Source: an uncultured Anaerolineae bacterium (GTDB lineage: Bacteria; Chloroflexota; Anaerolineae; Anaerolineales; Villigracilaceae). Taken from it: a stretch of DNA of 64,000 nt. Location: NCBI GenBank assembly GCA_903875215.1, contig CAIQVH010000030.1, positions 1-64,000 on the forward strand, written 5' to 3'. The notes below the pieces were generated by a model. The model did not search any database, was not told the origin of the DNA, and saw only the letters and a program-made list of their open reading frames with translations. A program made the position numbers and the translations under genes. The stretch's first letter is position 1. Each line of letters opens with the position of its first letter. This document shows positions 53,376 to 62,739 of the stretch, piece by piece.

Positions 53376-55977
53376 GTTCGCTTTCCTCGCTGCGAGTAGA
53401 TTTTTTCCGCCTGGGTTTCCTGGGGGCTGGTTCGCCGGTTTTTGGTTTGGCAGGCTCCAGCGCGGCGCTGACGACATCATCAACGCTTTCTGCAAAGATA
53501 AATTGCATATCCTTCTGCACTTCCTCGGGCACATCTTCAAGGTCCGGTTGGTTGCGCCGCGGCAGGATGACGGTTCGTAGTCCGTTGCGATGCGCCGCCA
53601 GCACCTTTTCTTTGATGCCGCCGATGGGCAGTACCTGTCCGCGCAACGTAATTTCGCCGGTCATGCCCAGCCCAGCTTTAACCACCCGGCCAGAGATCAA
53701 CGAAGTCAATGCCGTGGCAATCGTCACCCCCGCCGAAGGCCCATCCTTAGGCTGAGCGCCGGCTGGTATGTGCAGATGGAAATCAGATTTTTCGTAAAAA
53801 TTGGGCTCCAGCCCCAGTTCCACGGCGTGGGAACGCACGTACGAGAGCGCCGCCCGCGCCGATTCTTGCATCACATTCCCGACCGATCCGGTCACCTGGA
53901 AGCCCTTCCCGCCCGGCATGCGCGTCGCTTCGATGAACAACACATCCCCGCCGAAGGGTGTCCAGGCCAGGCCGGGCACCACGCCCGGAACAGTCGTGCG
54001 CGCGCTCAGTTCCTCTGGACCTTGCAGCGGCGCATGTCCCAGGAATTCCTTTACCAGCTCCGGGGTCACTTCAAACGCCGCGCCCTTGCCCTCTGCCACG
54101 CGGGTGCCGATCTTGCGGCACACCGAGCCGATCGTGCGCTCCAGGTTGCGGACGCCCGCCTCGCGCGTATACTGCCGGATGATGGTTTGCAGCGCCGCCT
54201 CGGTAAAGCTGACTTCCTCGCTTCGCAGCCCGTTTTCCCGAATCTGGCGCGGGATGAGATAGCCGCGCGCAATGGCAATCTTCTCGCCATCCGTATAACC
54301 CGCCAGCGAGATGATCTCCATCCGGTCGCGCAGCGGGCCGGGGATGGTTTCGAGCGTATTGGCCGTGGTAATGAACATCACCTGCGAAAGGTCGTACGCC
54401 ACTTCCAGGTAATTGTCGCGGAATTCATTATTCTGCTCTGGGTCCAGCACTTCCAGCAGCGCCGATGACGGGTCGCCATGGAAATCGTTGGTCAGCTTAT
54501 CCACTTCATCCAGCATAAAGACCGGGTTGCGCGTCTCGGCGCGCCGCAGAGCCTGCAAAATCCGTCCCGGCATGGCCCCGATATAGGTGCGGCGATGACC
54601 GCGCACCTCGGCTTCATCGCGCACCCCGCCGAGCGAAATGCGGATGAACTTGCGCCCCAGCGCGCGCGCAATCGATTGTCCCAGCGAAGTCTTGCCCACG
54701 CCAGGCGGCCCGACGAAACACAGAATCACCCCCTCGCGTTCGCGGCGGATGACGTCCGTCGTCGTCTCACCCTCGCCCTTGCGCTCCAACTTCAACTTGC
54801 GGATCGCCAAAAACTCCAGGATGCGTTCCTTGATATCTTCCAGCCCAAAATGATCCTTCTCAAGCACTTCGCGGGCGTGGCCAATCTCCAGGTTATCCTC
54901 GGTCGCTGTTGACCAGGGCAGGGAAACCAACCAGTCGAGATAGGTGCGGATGACGCCATATTCCGCCGCGGCGGTTGGCAGACGCGTGAGACGCTCCAGC
55001 TCACGGCGGGCCATTTTCTCTGCCTCCTCGGGCATTTTCGCCGCTTCCAGCTTTTTGCGGAATTCCTCGACTTCGACCGCCTGCTCGTCCCGTTCGCCGA
55101 GTTCCTTCTGAATCGCCTTCAACTGCTCGCGTAGAAAATACTCCCGTTGCACCTTGTCAATCTCGGAGCGCGCCTCGTTCTGAATCTTTTGCCCCAATTG
55201 CAACACTTCGGTTTCCCGCACCAGGAAATTAACCAGCTTGTGCAGTTTTTCGGTGACTGAATCAATTTCCAGCAGGGTTTGGGCTTCCTCCAGCTCGATA
55301 CGCTGGAAATTGGCGATCGAATAAATGGTCTGGAGCGGGTCCTCGATGGCAGTGATCGAAGTCACCAGCTCGCGTGGAAAGGAAGGAATTAAATCGGCAA
55401 TAGTGGAAAACTGGTCGCGCGCGTTACGCGCCAGCGCATCAATTTCCAGCCCGGTTTCGAGGGTTTCGGGCGTGCGCTCAATGCGAGCCATCAGGTACGG
55501 CTCGGTCTGGACAAATTCAACCACCCGGAAGCGCTCCACCCCCTGCACGAGCAGGCGGATGGTGCCATCGGGCGCGCGCAGCAGGCGATGAACAGTGGCA
55601 ATCGTTCCGACTCCGTACAGGTCAGCCGGCCCCGGTGTTTCCAGCTCCGGGTTTTTGGCCGCCACCAACCCGACAAAGCGATCCCCGGCGACGACATCAT
55701 CCACCAGCTTGATAGAGCGAGGCTGGCCGATGGTCAGCGGGACGGCAGTCTGTGGGAAGACAATTACGCCGCGCAGGGGCAAAATGGGAACAATCTCGGG
55801 GGCGGTGGTCATCTCGTCGGGTGTTTCTAGCTGTGTATCATCCGGTTCGTTGGGCTCTTTTTTTTGTGAGAAGCGCGTGAAGATGGAGGGCATGAGCATA
55901 TCCAGCAGTTCAGCGTCGTTTTCGTCGATCCAGTCAAACAATTCGGCAGGGTGGGTCTGCCAGCGGGAAGCAGGCAT
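53353..55977 (-). CDS. lon: ATP-dependent Lon protease
   Basis: An 874-residue protease for damaged and regulatory proteins. Order: substrate-binding LAN domain (about 60-265), coiled coil, AAA+ domain with [11 protein letters not shown] and FMLDEVDK, and the protease domain with catalytic dyad S748 (KDGPSAG) and K791 (GGIKEK). The C-terminal 40 residues are Lys/Arg/Pro-rich. ATG 55977 lies five bases after the Hsp20 stop; a start at 55899 is also possible, since the first 50 residues are not typical of Lon. Confidence 0.94.
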   Translation of the reverse strand: MPASRWQTHPAELFDWIDENDAELLDMLMPSIFTRFSQKKEPNEPDDTQLETPDEMTTAPEIVPILPLRGVIVFPQTAVPLTIGQPRSIKLVDDVVAGDRFVGLVAAKNPELETPGPADLYGVGTIATVHRLLRAPDGTIRLLVQGVERFRVVEFVQTEPYLMARIERTPETLETGLEIDALARNARDQFSTIADLIPSFPRELVTSITAIEDPLQTIYSIANFQRIELEEAQTLLEIDSVTEKLHKLVNFLVRETEVLQLGQKIQNEARSEIDKVQREYFLREQLKAIQKELGERDEQAVEVEEFRKKLEAAKMPEEAEKMARRELERLTRLPTAAAEYGVIRTYLDWLVSLPWSTATEDNLEIGHAREVLEKDHFGLEDIKERILEFLAIRKLKLERKGEGETTTDVIRREREGVILCFVGPPGVGKTSLGQSIARALGRKFIRISLGGVRDEAEVRGHRRTYIGAMPGRILQALRRAETRNPVFMLDEVDKLTNDFHGDPSSALLEVLDPEQNNEFRDNYLEVAYDLSQVMFITTANTLETIPGPLRDRMEIISLAGYTDGEKIAIARGYLIPRQIRENGLRSEEVSFTEAALQTIIRQYTREAGVRNLERTIGSVCRKIGTRVAEGKGAAFEVTPELVKEFLGHAPLQGPEELSARTTVPGVVPGLAWTPFGGDVLFIEATRMPGGKGFQVTGSVGNVMQESARAALSYVRSHAVELGLEPNFYEKSDFHLHIPAGAQPKDGPSAGVTIATALTSLISGRVVKAGLGMTGEITLRGQVLPIGGIKEKVLAAHRNGLRTVILPRRNQPDLEDVPEEVQKDMQFIFAESVDDVVSAALEPAKPKTGEPAPRKPRRKKSTRSEESEHAQDSAS

Positions 55978-55984
55978 AGGGTGG

Positions 55985-56404
55985 TTATGATTCCTGTGAT
56001 GGGGGGATTTTTTTGGGGCTGGCTTTGGGCAGGCTGACGACCAGGAAGCCATCTTCGTATTCCGCGCTGGAAGTTTCTTCGTTCACCGGGCCGGGCAGGG
56101 CGACTGTGGTGCTGAATTCTCCAAAGCGAACCTCCATCTGGTGGTAGGCGCGCCGTTCGGGTGTATCGGGCCGCGTGCCTCGGATGGTGAGGAGGCTGTG
56201 TTCGAGCAGTACATTGAAGTCCTGGCGGCGCATCCCCGCGACTTCGACTCGCACGACATATGCAAATTCGTTTTCAAAGAGGTCAGTGGGCGGGCTCCAG
56301 AGATGCGATTGCAGGCGGACCTGCCAGCCCGGAGATTCGATCAGCATTCGCCGTCTTTCAGGCCGGGGGGGCTGATCCTTGGCCCGTAATATTACTGTTG
56401 CCAT
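55985..56404 (-). CDS. Hsp20/alpha-crystallin small heat-shock protein
   Basis: A 139-residue chaperone with an alpha-crystallin domain: [40 protein letters not shown] and [14 protein letters not shown] lies six bases before ATG 56404. It begins the operon with lon and the receiver gene, joining a holdase chaperone to a protease under one promoter. Confidence 0.9.
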   Translation of the reverse strand: MATVILRAKDQPPRPERRRMLIESPGWQVRLQSHLWSPPTDLFENEFAYVVRVEVAGMRRQDFNVLLEHSLLTIRGTRPDTPERRAYHQMEVRFGEFSTTVALPGPVNEETSSAEYEDGFLVVSLPKASPKKIPPSQES

Positions 56405-56421
56405 AGAACACCTCAGTCTTC

Positions 56422-56449
56422 TTATAACCGGTTTGGTCTGACTGACCAA
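56422..56449 (-). promoter_or_regulatory. Promoter and inverted repeat of the Hsp20-Lon operon
   Basis: On the minus strand TTGGTC (56449-56444) and TTATAA (56427-56422) are 16 bases apart. The -35 box is one arm of TTGGTC-N5-GACCAA (56433-56449), a probable operator. It is not the CIRCE element or an HspR site as I know them. Confidence 0.5.
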
Positions 56450-56524
56450 TGGTTTTTTGGGGTGAATTAACAAAAAACCAATCTGCCCATGAAGATATTA
56501 ACACACTTAAAACCGGGGTGCAAG

Positions 56525-58852
56525 TCATCCATTCCAGAATTGGATGTAGACCAGCAGCCCACCCAGCAAGACCAGGAGTGGGTAAACCCAGCGCGCTGTT
56601 TTTATGATCTGGTTGGCGTACGTTTCCTGTTTCTTGTCTATATTCATCTTTATAAGCAGGATGATAATAATCTGTATCACGCATAAGAAGTAGACGATGT
56701 AGAACATCCAGTCCATGGCCGTGGTGTAGCCGATATTGGGTAAAGAATCTGTCAGGCCTAGTTGGAAGAAGGCTGCCGTCAGGATGACACTGGTGACAAT
56801 ATCGTACATTTTCCCGTAATCGCTGGCACTGGAGAAAAAGGCCAGCTGTGCCAGCCCCACCAGGAAAAACAGCGGCAGCAGATTTTTCAGGCTGTATTGC
56901 AAACCCTTGCGGATAATGCCAAATTCAACACTGATCCGCGAGTAGGGGATCGATGTTTCCGTCTCCACAAGATTGGGGTTGCCAAGGGTTGAGTCATTGG
57001 AATAATTATCCTGCTGAATTTTGGCTGAACTGCCCAATTCCCAATTGCCAAGACCATCCACCACCTTTTGCTTATTGAGACGTGCCAGGATATCTCCCTC
57101 GGAGATGCCGCGCATCCCGATCGTATCCGGTACCAGGAGCAACTCCTGAGCATCTTTGAATTTATGTTTGATCTGAAACTTAATGGTCTGCTGGTCAAAG
57201 GGGTAATTTTTATAATCAAAATCGCCTTTGAACCTGGCCTTGACATGATAGGCGCGGTAGGAAATCCCATTTTCAACCGCCTCAACCAAAGGAGATCCAA
57301 AGTCGATCGCATCAACCACTTGCAAAAATTCGAATTGAGCCGGGTCGACAACTTCCCGGGCCCGGAACCAGACATAAAAATCCAGAACATAGGAATTCGT
57401 CTGGATATCCATTTCGCTGATTTTGTTGATATCAACGCCGACATAGACTACATCTGTAATACGGAAAAAGCGATGATCGTACGTAATGACCGGATTCTTG
57501 ACCTGTTTTTGCGCATTCAACCGGTCAGCTGTGGCTTCATCGATTTCGATAATCTGACTGATCGCTGAGATGCGTTTTCCGTTCTGGTAAATGCTCGTAT
57601 CGATAGGTTTGACCGGGTCATGATTGGCATCGAAATAAAGCTTACCAGTTACACCCTCAACCGCTTCCTGCGGGGTGTCAATCGAAGCGAGTGCATCGCG
57701 TAATTTATGGCGATCGTCAACCAGAGCGGTAGGTTCGCCTGAAACCTGGGCTTGCTCCAGGGCGCGGGCTGTAATTTTCAGGGCATCACAATTGGTGGCC
57801 GCCTTCATTCCCGGTTCATTCCCATTATAGGCAGCCTTAAAGTCTTGGAGAAAAGCCTGGCCAGCTTTCCCGGCGGTATCAAAAACCACCGGAGCCAGCA
57901 CATATACGCCGTTTGAATAAAAATTGAGATCCCTTCCGGCTGGGGCTGTGGATTGAAAAGTAGCCAGGAAGTTAAGGTTTGCAAAGGCACTGGGGCCGAA
58001 AGCCAGATTGTTGATACCCGCGTCCCGCATGTGGATCAGCAGGTTGGCTGCTTCGGGAGCGCGCATGACGAATACCAGCACCCCTGGATCGCTCTTTGAA
58101 ATCCCGGATTGGAAATCCAGGTTGGATTGTTTTACCTGCTCCACCGCCGCAAACATTGCCGGTGTCATCCTGTTGTTGTCCAGCCCCTTGCCGATTTCAA
58201 TTGGCCCGGAGATTTCACCTCCCAAATCCTTATAGGTTTCCATAAAGCTCTGAGCAAATTCCTCGGCAAAGGACTCGCCTGTCAACTTGATCAGGGTGAT
58301 ATTTTTCTGGCGTAAAACGTGGAAAATATAATTGGCCATCTGGTGAGACTGGGCCTGACTATTTGGCAGAGCGCGGAAATACCAATTGTTTCCCTTGGTT
58401 ACGCCGACATTGACTGATGAAGCGGTAATGGCCGGAATGCCTTCTGCGCTATATATTTTGCCCATTTCCTGGGAAACATTGGAGAAGGCGTGGCCCACAA
58501 CCAGCATGGTGTGGTTGGTTGCCAGCATCTCATTGACCCGTTGACGGGCCGTATCGATCGAGTTGTCATCATAATAAAAATCGAGATTCAGTTCGTAGTT
58601 TTTGTGCGCTGTATCCCACGCTTTATTAATTTCCTTCTTGCACAGGTTCGCACCGTTTCTGGCGTCAACACTGTCGGCAAATTTTTCAGTGGTCGATCCA
58701 GCGACGAATTCCCGTTCCAGCATCACGGCCAGGTAAATCGGAATCTTGTTTTGGGATTGCACCGGCTGCCAATGCAGGCTTGCGCCGATTATCAGGGTGA
58801 GAATAACGAGGCTGGCTAGAGCCATGGAAATACGACGAGGGGTTATTTTCAT
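56525..58852 (-). CDS. Type-1 periplasmic binding domain fused to a pentameric ligand-gated ion channel
   Basis: A 775-residue protein. Residues 1-25 are a membrane-leading signal; 36-430 form a LivJ-like (Peripla_BP type 1) domain with two lobes; 455-650 form the channel's beta-sandwich with DFYVWFR and the Pro-loop YPFD at 550-553 lacking the animal Cys pair; then M1 (658-674), M2 (681-700), M3 (715-735) and M4 (753-772). Aligning the LP after M2 with GLIC places S688 at 6', the hydrophobic gate L691 at 9', D684 at 2' and K681 at -1'. LPNIGYTTAMD is the standard M2-M3 link. AGGAG precedes the ATG, eight bases after the SulP stop. Confidence 0.9.
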   Translation of the reverse strand: MKITPRRISMALASLVILTLIIGASLHWQPVQSQNKIPIYLAVMLEREFVAGSTTEKFADSVDARNGANLCKKEINKAWDTAHKNYELNLDFYYDDNSIDTARQRVNEMLATNHTMLVVGHAFSNVSQEMGKIYSAEGIPAITASSVNVGVTKGNNWYFRALPNSQAQSHQMANYIFHVLRQKNITLIKLTGESFAEEFAQSFMETYKDLGGEISGPIEIGKGLDNNRMTPAMFAAVEQVKQSNLDFQSGISKSDPGVLVFVMRAPEAANLLIHMRDAGINNLAFGPSAFANLNFLATFQSTAPAGRDLNFYSNGVYVLAPVVFDTAGKAGQAFLQDFKAAYNGNEPGMKAATNCDALKITARALEQAQVSGEPTALVDDRHKLRDALASIDTPQEAVEGVTGKLYFDANHDPVKPIDTSIYQNGKRISAISQIIEIDEATADRLNAQKQVKNPVITYDHRFFRITDVVYVGVDINKISEMDIQTNSYVLDFYVWFRAREVVDPAQFEFLQVVDAIDFGSPLVEAVENGISYRAYHVKARFKGDFDYKNYPFDQQTIKFQIKHKFKDAQELLLVPDTIGMRGISEGDILARLNKQKVVDGLGNWELGSSAKIQQDNYSNDSTLGNPNLVETETSIPYSRISVEFGIIRKGLQYSLKNLLPLFFLVGLAQLAFFSSASDYGKMYDIVTSVILTAAFFQLGLTDSLPNIGYTTAMDWMFYIVYFLCVIQIIIILLIKMNIDKKQETYANQIIKTARWVYPLLVLLGGLLVYIQFWNG

Positions 58853-58860
58853 GGGTGCTC

Positions 58861-61038
58861 CTATTGCAATAAGGCCTGGACGCTGGCTGTGGTGTTTTGT
58901 AAGCGCTGTCCGAGCAATTGAACGATATACCGATGGAATTTGCTCGCCAGGGTAGGCATTTCGTTTTCCATACGCCGAAAAGCATCCGGACTCAATAAAT
59001 ATAACTCACTCGGGATATCTGTTTGTGCCGTTGCACTGGCAACGCCGCCCGTGTATAAACTCATTTCACCCACTGCCGTGCCTGCGCCCATACTGCGCAG
59101 GCGGAACAAAAGTCCGTTTGGCAACTCGCGATAGATGGTGATGCGCCCGCGTTCGACCAGGTACAGGCCAGGCGATTCCTCGCCCTGCTTGATCAGGGAA
59201 TAATTTTCACTCACATCCAACCGTTGCATAAACTCAAAGAGAGCCTTATATTCCTCCGGGTTGAAATAAGCCCCCAGATTTTCCACCAGACTGCGCGAGG
59301 TGACAACCGTCATATCCGATTGGAACAGGATCATTGATTCACACCATTCCACGGCATGATCCATGTTTTCGAAGGAACGCAAGCCATTTTCGTTGATCTG
59401 GAAACCATTCCGGGCCAGTTTCCCCAGAATTTTTTCGCTGATTGATGAGAATACGAGAGAAAACTGATACGTTTTTGCCAGGCGCTGCATTTTAATAAAG
59501 ATCATCGCCGCTGAAGAATCGACCCCGTAAGTCTGGGTAAAATCCAACACCACAAACCGGATCGGTTGACTATCCTCGGCTAAACGGTCTTTGACTTGCT
59601 GGTAGATGAAATGTGCTGTTCCAAAAAAAATGTACCCCTGCAATCGCAGGATGAAAATCTGTTCGCCGCGTTCTTTCAGGTATTGCATGTGCTTCATGGG
59701 GCGGTCAACGTTGCTTTGAAAATTGCGCCCAGTCAAAATGCTGCGGATGGCGCTGGTGTTGCTGTAACTGGCCACAAAGATGATGACCATAAGCACCAAT
59801 CCAAGCAAAATACCGGCAAGTAAATTGACCAGAGTCACAGTCAAGAAAATGGCCAGTACCACCAGATAATCGGTGATTGAAAATTTGAAAAAGCCCTCCA
59901 CCAGCCATTCGTACAGGAAATTAACCCCAAGAGAGATTAACAGGCCCCCAATCACGAAGTTGGGCAGATAAGACAGGTATTGACTCCCGTAGAAAATGGT
60001 GACAGCAAACATGGCGGCCACCACCAGGTTCAACAATCGGCCCGGACGGCCGCGTTTATAGGCCATGATGGTCAGCCCGGCGGATGGATAACCGACGATG
60101 CCACCGCCGGCTAACACTGCCATTAGGTTGGCAAAACCAGCCAGACGCAATTCCCGGTCAGGATCAATGTCTGTGCCAATCGCCATCTCAATGCCATTGA
60201 TGTTCAACAGCATGCTTATCATGGCTGTGAATAGCAAGGTCATGGCGGTTGTGGTGTTGAAGAAGATCACTCTCCATTGCACATTGCCCAGCAGGCTCAA
60301 GGAAGGGAGTTGGAACAAAGTGTGAGTTTTAATTTCTGAAAGTGTTAATAACCAGCCCGCCTGGCGTAAATGATCGACAGATGTGCCGTTAATCAGGTAA
60401 AACAGGGCCACCGCTGCGCTCAGGATGGCAGGCGTGATCCAGGTCTTGGCGCTTTTCTCTTGCATGAAAAACAAGAGCATTCCGAGCAGCAATGCCGGGA
60501 TCCAAAAGGCTAATTTCTCAGGGTTGAGAAGCATCTTTAACGAAAATTCGCCAACGGATACCTTGAATCCGCTGCTCAACAGGAGCCAGCCCAACCCAGC
60601 CAGGAATCCCCCGGAGACCGGATAGGGCATAAAGCGGATGATTATCCCCAGTTTTCGGAATCCTAGAAGGATATAGGCCACTGAAACCATCAATGTGGCT
60701 AGCAGGACGGCCATTAATACCGAGGCAGCTACTACCTCGGGACTTTCTCCCGGGATGAGAATGATCACATTCGAAACCAGCAGTGCAAATACCGGGGTAA
60801 TGGCTGATTGTGGAAAAGCCACCAATCCAGGGATCGAACCGAACAATCCAAACAGCAGTGACAAAACCAGGCCATTGATTAATGCCAGCATCACTCCTCG
60901 GGCTGTATCACCAGCCGCCGAGTAAATTAACACCCCATAGGTGATGGTATTTACCAGCGCAATCAGTCCTACGATCAGCCCAGATGCGATGGAATTGATC
61001 AGCGTGGTTGGTTTAAATTCTGCGAGCAGTTTTTTCAT
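58861..61038 (-). CDS. SulP (SLC26-like) anion transporter with STAS and cyclic-nucleotide-binding domains
   Basis: A 725-residue protein. Residues 10-430 form a UraA-like transporter of about 14 helices (PYPVSGGFLAG, GYPSAGLT, NLLAGILLGL). Residues 450-570 are a STAS domain with VLDFTQTYGVDSSA; 590-715 are a CRP-type nucleotide-binding domain (YSLIKQGEESPGLYLVERG, GEMSLYTGGVASATA). The family moves sulfate, bicarbonate and other anions. Transport could thus be gated by cAMP or a similar ligand. It overlaps the sulfotransferase gene by 26 bases and is followed at eight bases by the channel gene. Confidence 0.92.
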   Translation of the reverse strand: MKKLLAEFKPTTLINSIASGLIVGLIALVNTITYGVLIYSAAGDTARGVMLALINGLVLSLLFGLFGSIPGLVAFPQSAITPVFALLVSNVIILIPGESPEVVAASVLMAVLLATLMVSVAYILLGFRKLGIIIRFMPYPVSGGFLAGLGWLLLSSGFKVSVGEFSLKMLLNPEKLAFWIPALLLGMLLFFMQEKSAKTWITPAILSAAVALFYLINGTSVDHLRQAGWLLTLSEIKTHTLFQLPSLSLLGNVQWRVIFFNTTTAMTLLFTAMISMLLNINGIEMAIGTDIDPDRELRLAGFANLMAVLAGGGIVGYPSAGLTIMAYKRGRPGRLLNLVVAAMFAVTIFYGSQYLSYLPNFVIGGLLISLGVNFLYEWLVEGFFKFSITDYLVVLAIFLTVTLVNLLAGILLGLVLMVIIFVASYSNTSAIRSILTGRNFQSNVDRPMKHMQYLKERGEQIFILRLQGYIFFGTAHFIYQQVKDRLAEDSQPIRFVVLDFTQTYGVDSSAAMIFIKMQRLAKTYQFSLVFSSISEKILGKLARNGFQINENGLRSFENMDHAVEWCESMILFQSDMTVVTSRSLVENLGAYFNPEEYKALFEFMQRLDVSENYSLIKQGEESPGLYLVERGRITIYRELPNGLLFRLRSMGAGTAVGEMSLYTGGVASATAQTDIPSELYLLSPDAFRRMENEMPTLASKFHRYIVQLLGQRLQNTTASVQALLQ

Positions 61039-61891
61039 AATCAGCCATTTTTTGAATGCGGGAATAATTCTCTTTGCGCCAAAAGGCGTATAACTCGTTT
61101 AAGTGCAATGCTTCGACCTGTGTCACCACTTCAGGGGTGCAGCCTGGCAGCGGTTCGGCACCGGCAAAATATTGCAGGTGGGATGCCTGCATAGCGCGCT
61201 CGTGCGCATAGGGTGCATAAAACAATTCATGTTCAACCGGGAAAAAGATGTTCGAACCAGGTTCGGCAAATGCTGGTAATTGATCCCAATCCATGATCGC
61301 TTGAGAAATATAGGGCAGCTTCAATTGTGCGAACATATCCCGAATAGCACTTTCGGGGCCAAAATCACGCACGGCCTCATACACAAATTGCACCACTGGT
61401 AGGCCAGCTTCCACCACTTGCTGGCGAATGGTTTCGATTTGTCGATATGCTGCAACAAAAATATCAAAGCGGGTTTTTTCGCCCCAAACTTTGTACCAGG
61501 AACTCCAGGTTTGCAATGGCTCGCGATAAACCAACATCACCTGGAGTTTCTCCAGGGGGTATCCAATAGTTTTAAAAATTTGAAAGGGATTAAACTCTGC
61601 CTCGAGTTGGGTGTAGGGCCCCAGGGTTTCTTTAATTAGAATGGGGGTGCGGCTGGCTGGGAAAGTCCACTCCCACTCTTTATCCTGCATTGCCCAGCGC
61701 AGGACATTTTTCAGGGGCTGAAAATGTGCCGGTACACCAGAGGCACCGAATACCCGCAATAAGACAGTGGAACCGCTCCGGCAAGGTGAAATTCCCAAAA
61801 TCACCGGGGCTATATTGTCACCATCAATCAGGTGAATACCTTGCACCACCTGTTGGAAATCTACTGGTACACGCTGATACAAGGAAACCAT
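61013..61891 (-). CDS. PAPS-dependent sulfotransferase family protein
   Basis: A 292-residue cytoplasmic protein. The 5'-phosphosulfate loop is SPCRSGST (residues 35-42) and a 3'-phosphate region MLVYREPLQTWSSW appears near 130. It transfers sulfate to an unknown small molecule, lipid or sugar. AGAGGA lies eight bases before ATG 61891, better than the upstream ATG at 61918, which has none. It is the first gene of the operon with the SulP transporter and the channel. Confidence 0.83.
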   Translation of the reverse strand: MVSLYQRVPVDFQQVVQGIHLIDGDNIAPVILGISPCRSGSTVLLRVFGASGVPAHFQPLKNVLRWAMQDKEWEWTFPASRTPILIKETLGPYTQLEAEFNPFQIFKTIGYPLEKLQVMLVYREPLQTWSSWYKVWGEKTRFDIFVAAYRQIETIRQQVVEAGLPVVQFVYEAVRDFGPESAIRDMFAQLKLPYISQAIMDWDQLPAFAEPGSNIFFPVEHELFYAPYAHERAMQASHLQYFAGAEPLPGCTPEVVTQVEALHLNELYAFWRKENYSRIQKMADYEKTARRI

Positions 61892-62000
61892 AAACGCTTC
61901 CTCTTGCAACCTGAGCATTACGGATCAGCAAGAATTACACTATGGATATATAAAAGTACCAATGGGGATTTTCGTGGTTGGCTAAAGTCACGAAATCAGG

Positions 62001-62073
62001 CGCCCCTGGCGGGATTCGAACCCACAACCAACAGCTTAGAAGGCTGCTGCTCTGTCCATTGAGCTACAGGGGC
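62001..62073 (-). tRNA. tRNA-Arg (anticodon TCT)
   Basis: A 73-base cloverleaf: acceptor GCCCCTG/CAGGGGC, D arm GCTC/GAGC, anticodon stem GCAGC/GCTGT with loop CTTCTAA (anticodon TCT), T arm GTGGG/CCCGC with TTCGAAT loop, discriminator G. CCA is not encoded. The 3' end faces the sulfotransferase operon; the 5' end faces the mobile-looking genes. Confidence 0.95.
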
Positions 62074-62200
62074 AATGGAGGGGCTAATGCTTCATTATCA
62101 AGTGTATCGCTGGCAATTCTCTTCACGCGCCGAAATTGGATAGGCTATTGCCCATATCATACCCGCCACAGGCTGAATTTACAAGTGCATTGACTACCGC

Positions 62201-62220
62201 CTAAGATCGTGTTATCTTAG
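62201..62220. repeat. Perfect inverted repeat CTAAGAT-N6-ATCTTAG
   Basis: Seven-base arms around six bases, between the tRNA and the first gene of the element-like cluster. It could be a protein-binding or recombination site. The 62074-62439 stretch otherwise contains no gene that I can support. Confidence 0.4.
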
Positions 62221-62267
62221 CATGTATGTTCTAGATAAGCATGAAGTGAAGAACTCGCATAGGTAGC

Positions 62268-62342
62268 AGGTTAAGCTACAGCCGGGCGCGCTTCATGGTG
62301 TCAAAAAAAACACAAGTCACTCCGTAGAGACGACAGGTTAAG
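62268..62342. repeat. Two direct copies of CAGGTTAAG, 66 bases apart
   Basis: Copies at 62268-62276 and 62334-62342; the first is also inside the inverted repeat GTAGC-AGGTTAA-GCTAC. They lie about 100 bases before the first small gene of the cluster and may be operator or origin-type sites. Confidence 0.3.
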
Positions 62343-62439
62343 TTGACACGAGCGGTGTAGACAGATCAGACGGTGAAAGCCGTTCTCTCTGTTTGCGCCG
62401 CTTTTGTTATTTATCCGCCAAACAGAAAGGATAACCGCT

Positions 62440-62679
62440 ATGAAAAAAAGTGAGAATTTTATAATGCGCCTTACGCCTAGAGACAAGGAAGTGTTCCGGG
62501 AACTTGCCGAACGCTTCGACTGTTCGCAGGCTGAAGTGTTGCGCCGTGCCGCCTACGTTGTGCTGGACGTGCTGAACAAGCCGAACGCCGCTGCGCTTGA
62601 ACTGGAAGCCGAACAGCCTGGCGGTTCTACCGCCGCCGAAGTTGAATACCACTTTGAACAGCCCGCGCTTGCTGGCTGA
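62440..62679 (+). CDS. Small ribbon-helix-helix-like protein
   Basis: A 79-residue basic-acidic protein beginning NFIMRLTPRDKEVFREL, then DCSQAEVLRRAAYVVLD; a beta strand plus two helices with an alternating pattern as in ribbon-helix-helix (CopG/Arc-like) regulators. AAAGG lies nine bases before ATG 62440. No exact family recognised. Likely a regulator of the mobile-looking cluster that follows. Confidence 0.55.
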   Translation: MKKSENFIMRLTPRDKEVFRELAERFDCSQAEVLRRAAYVVLDVLNKPNAAALELEAEQPGGSTAAEVEYHFEQPALAG

Positions 62680-62739
62680 AATTAGTACCGCCTGCGCGAT
62701 CTTCTCAGGGACAAGCGCAGGCGGTTGGAGATAAAAACA

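Noticed and set aside
61978-62193. 71-codon plus-strand frame over the tRNA
   Set aside because: Covers the tRNA-Arg gene on the opposite strand and has no ribosome site; the resemblance to common tRNA-translated protein text is an artefact.
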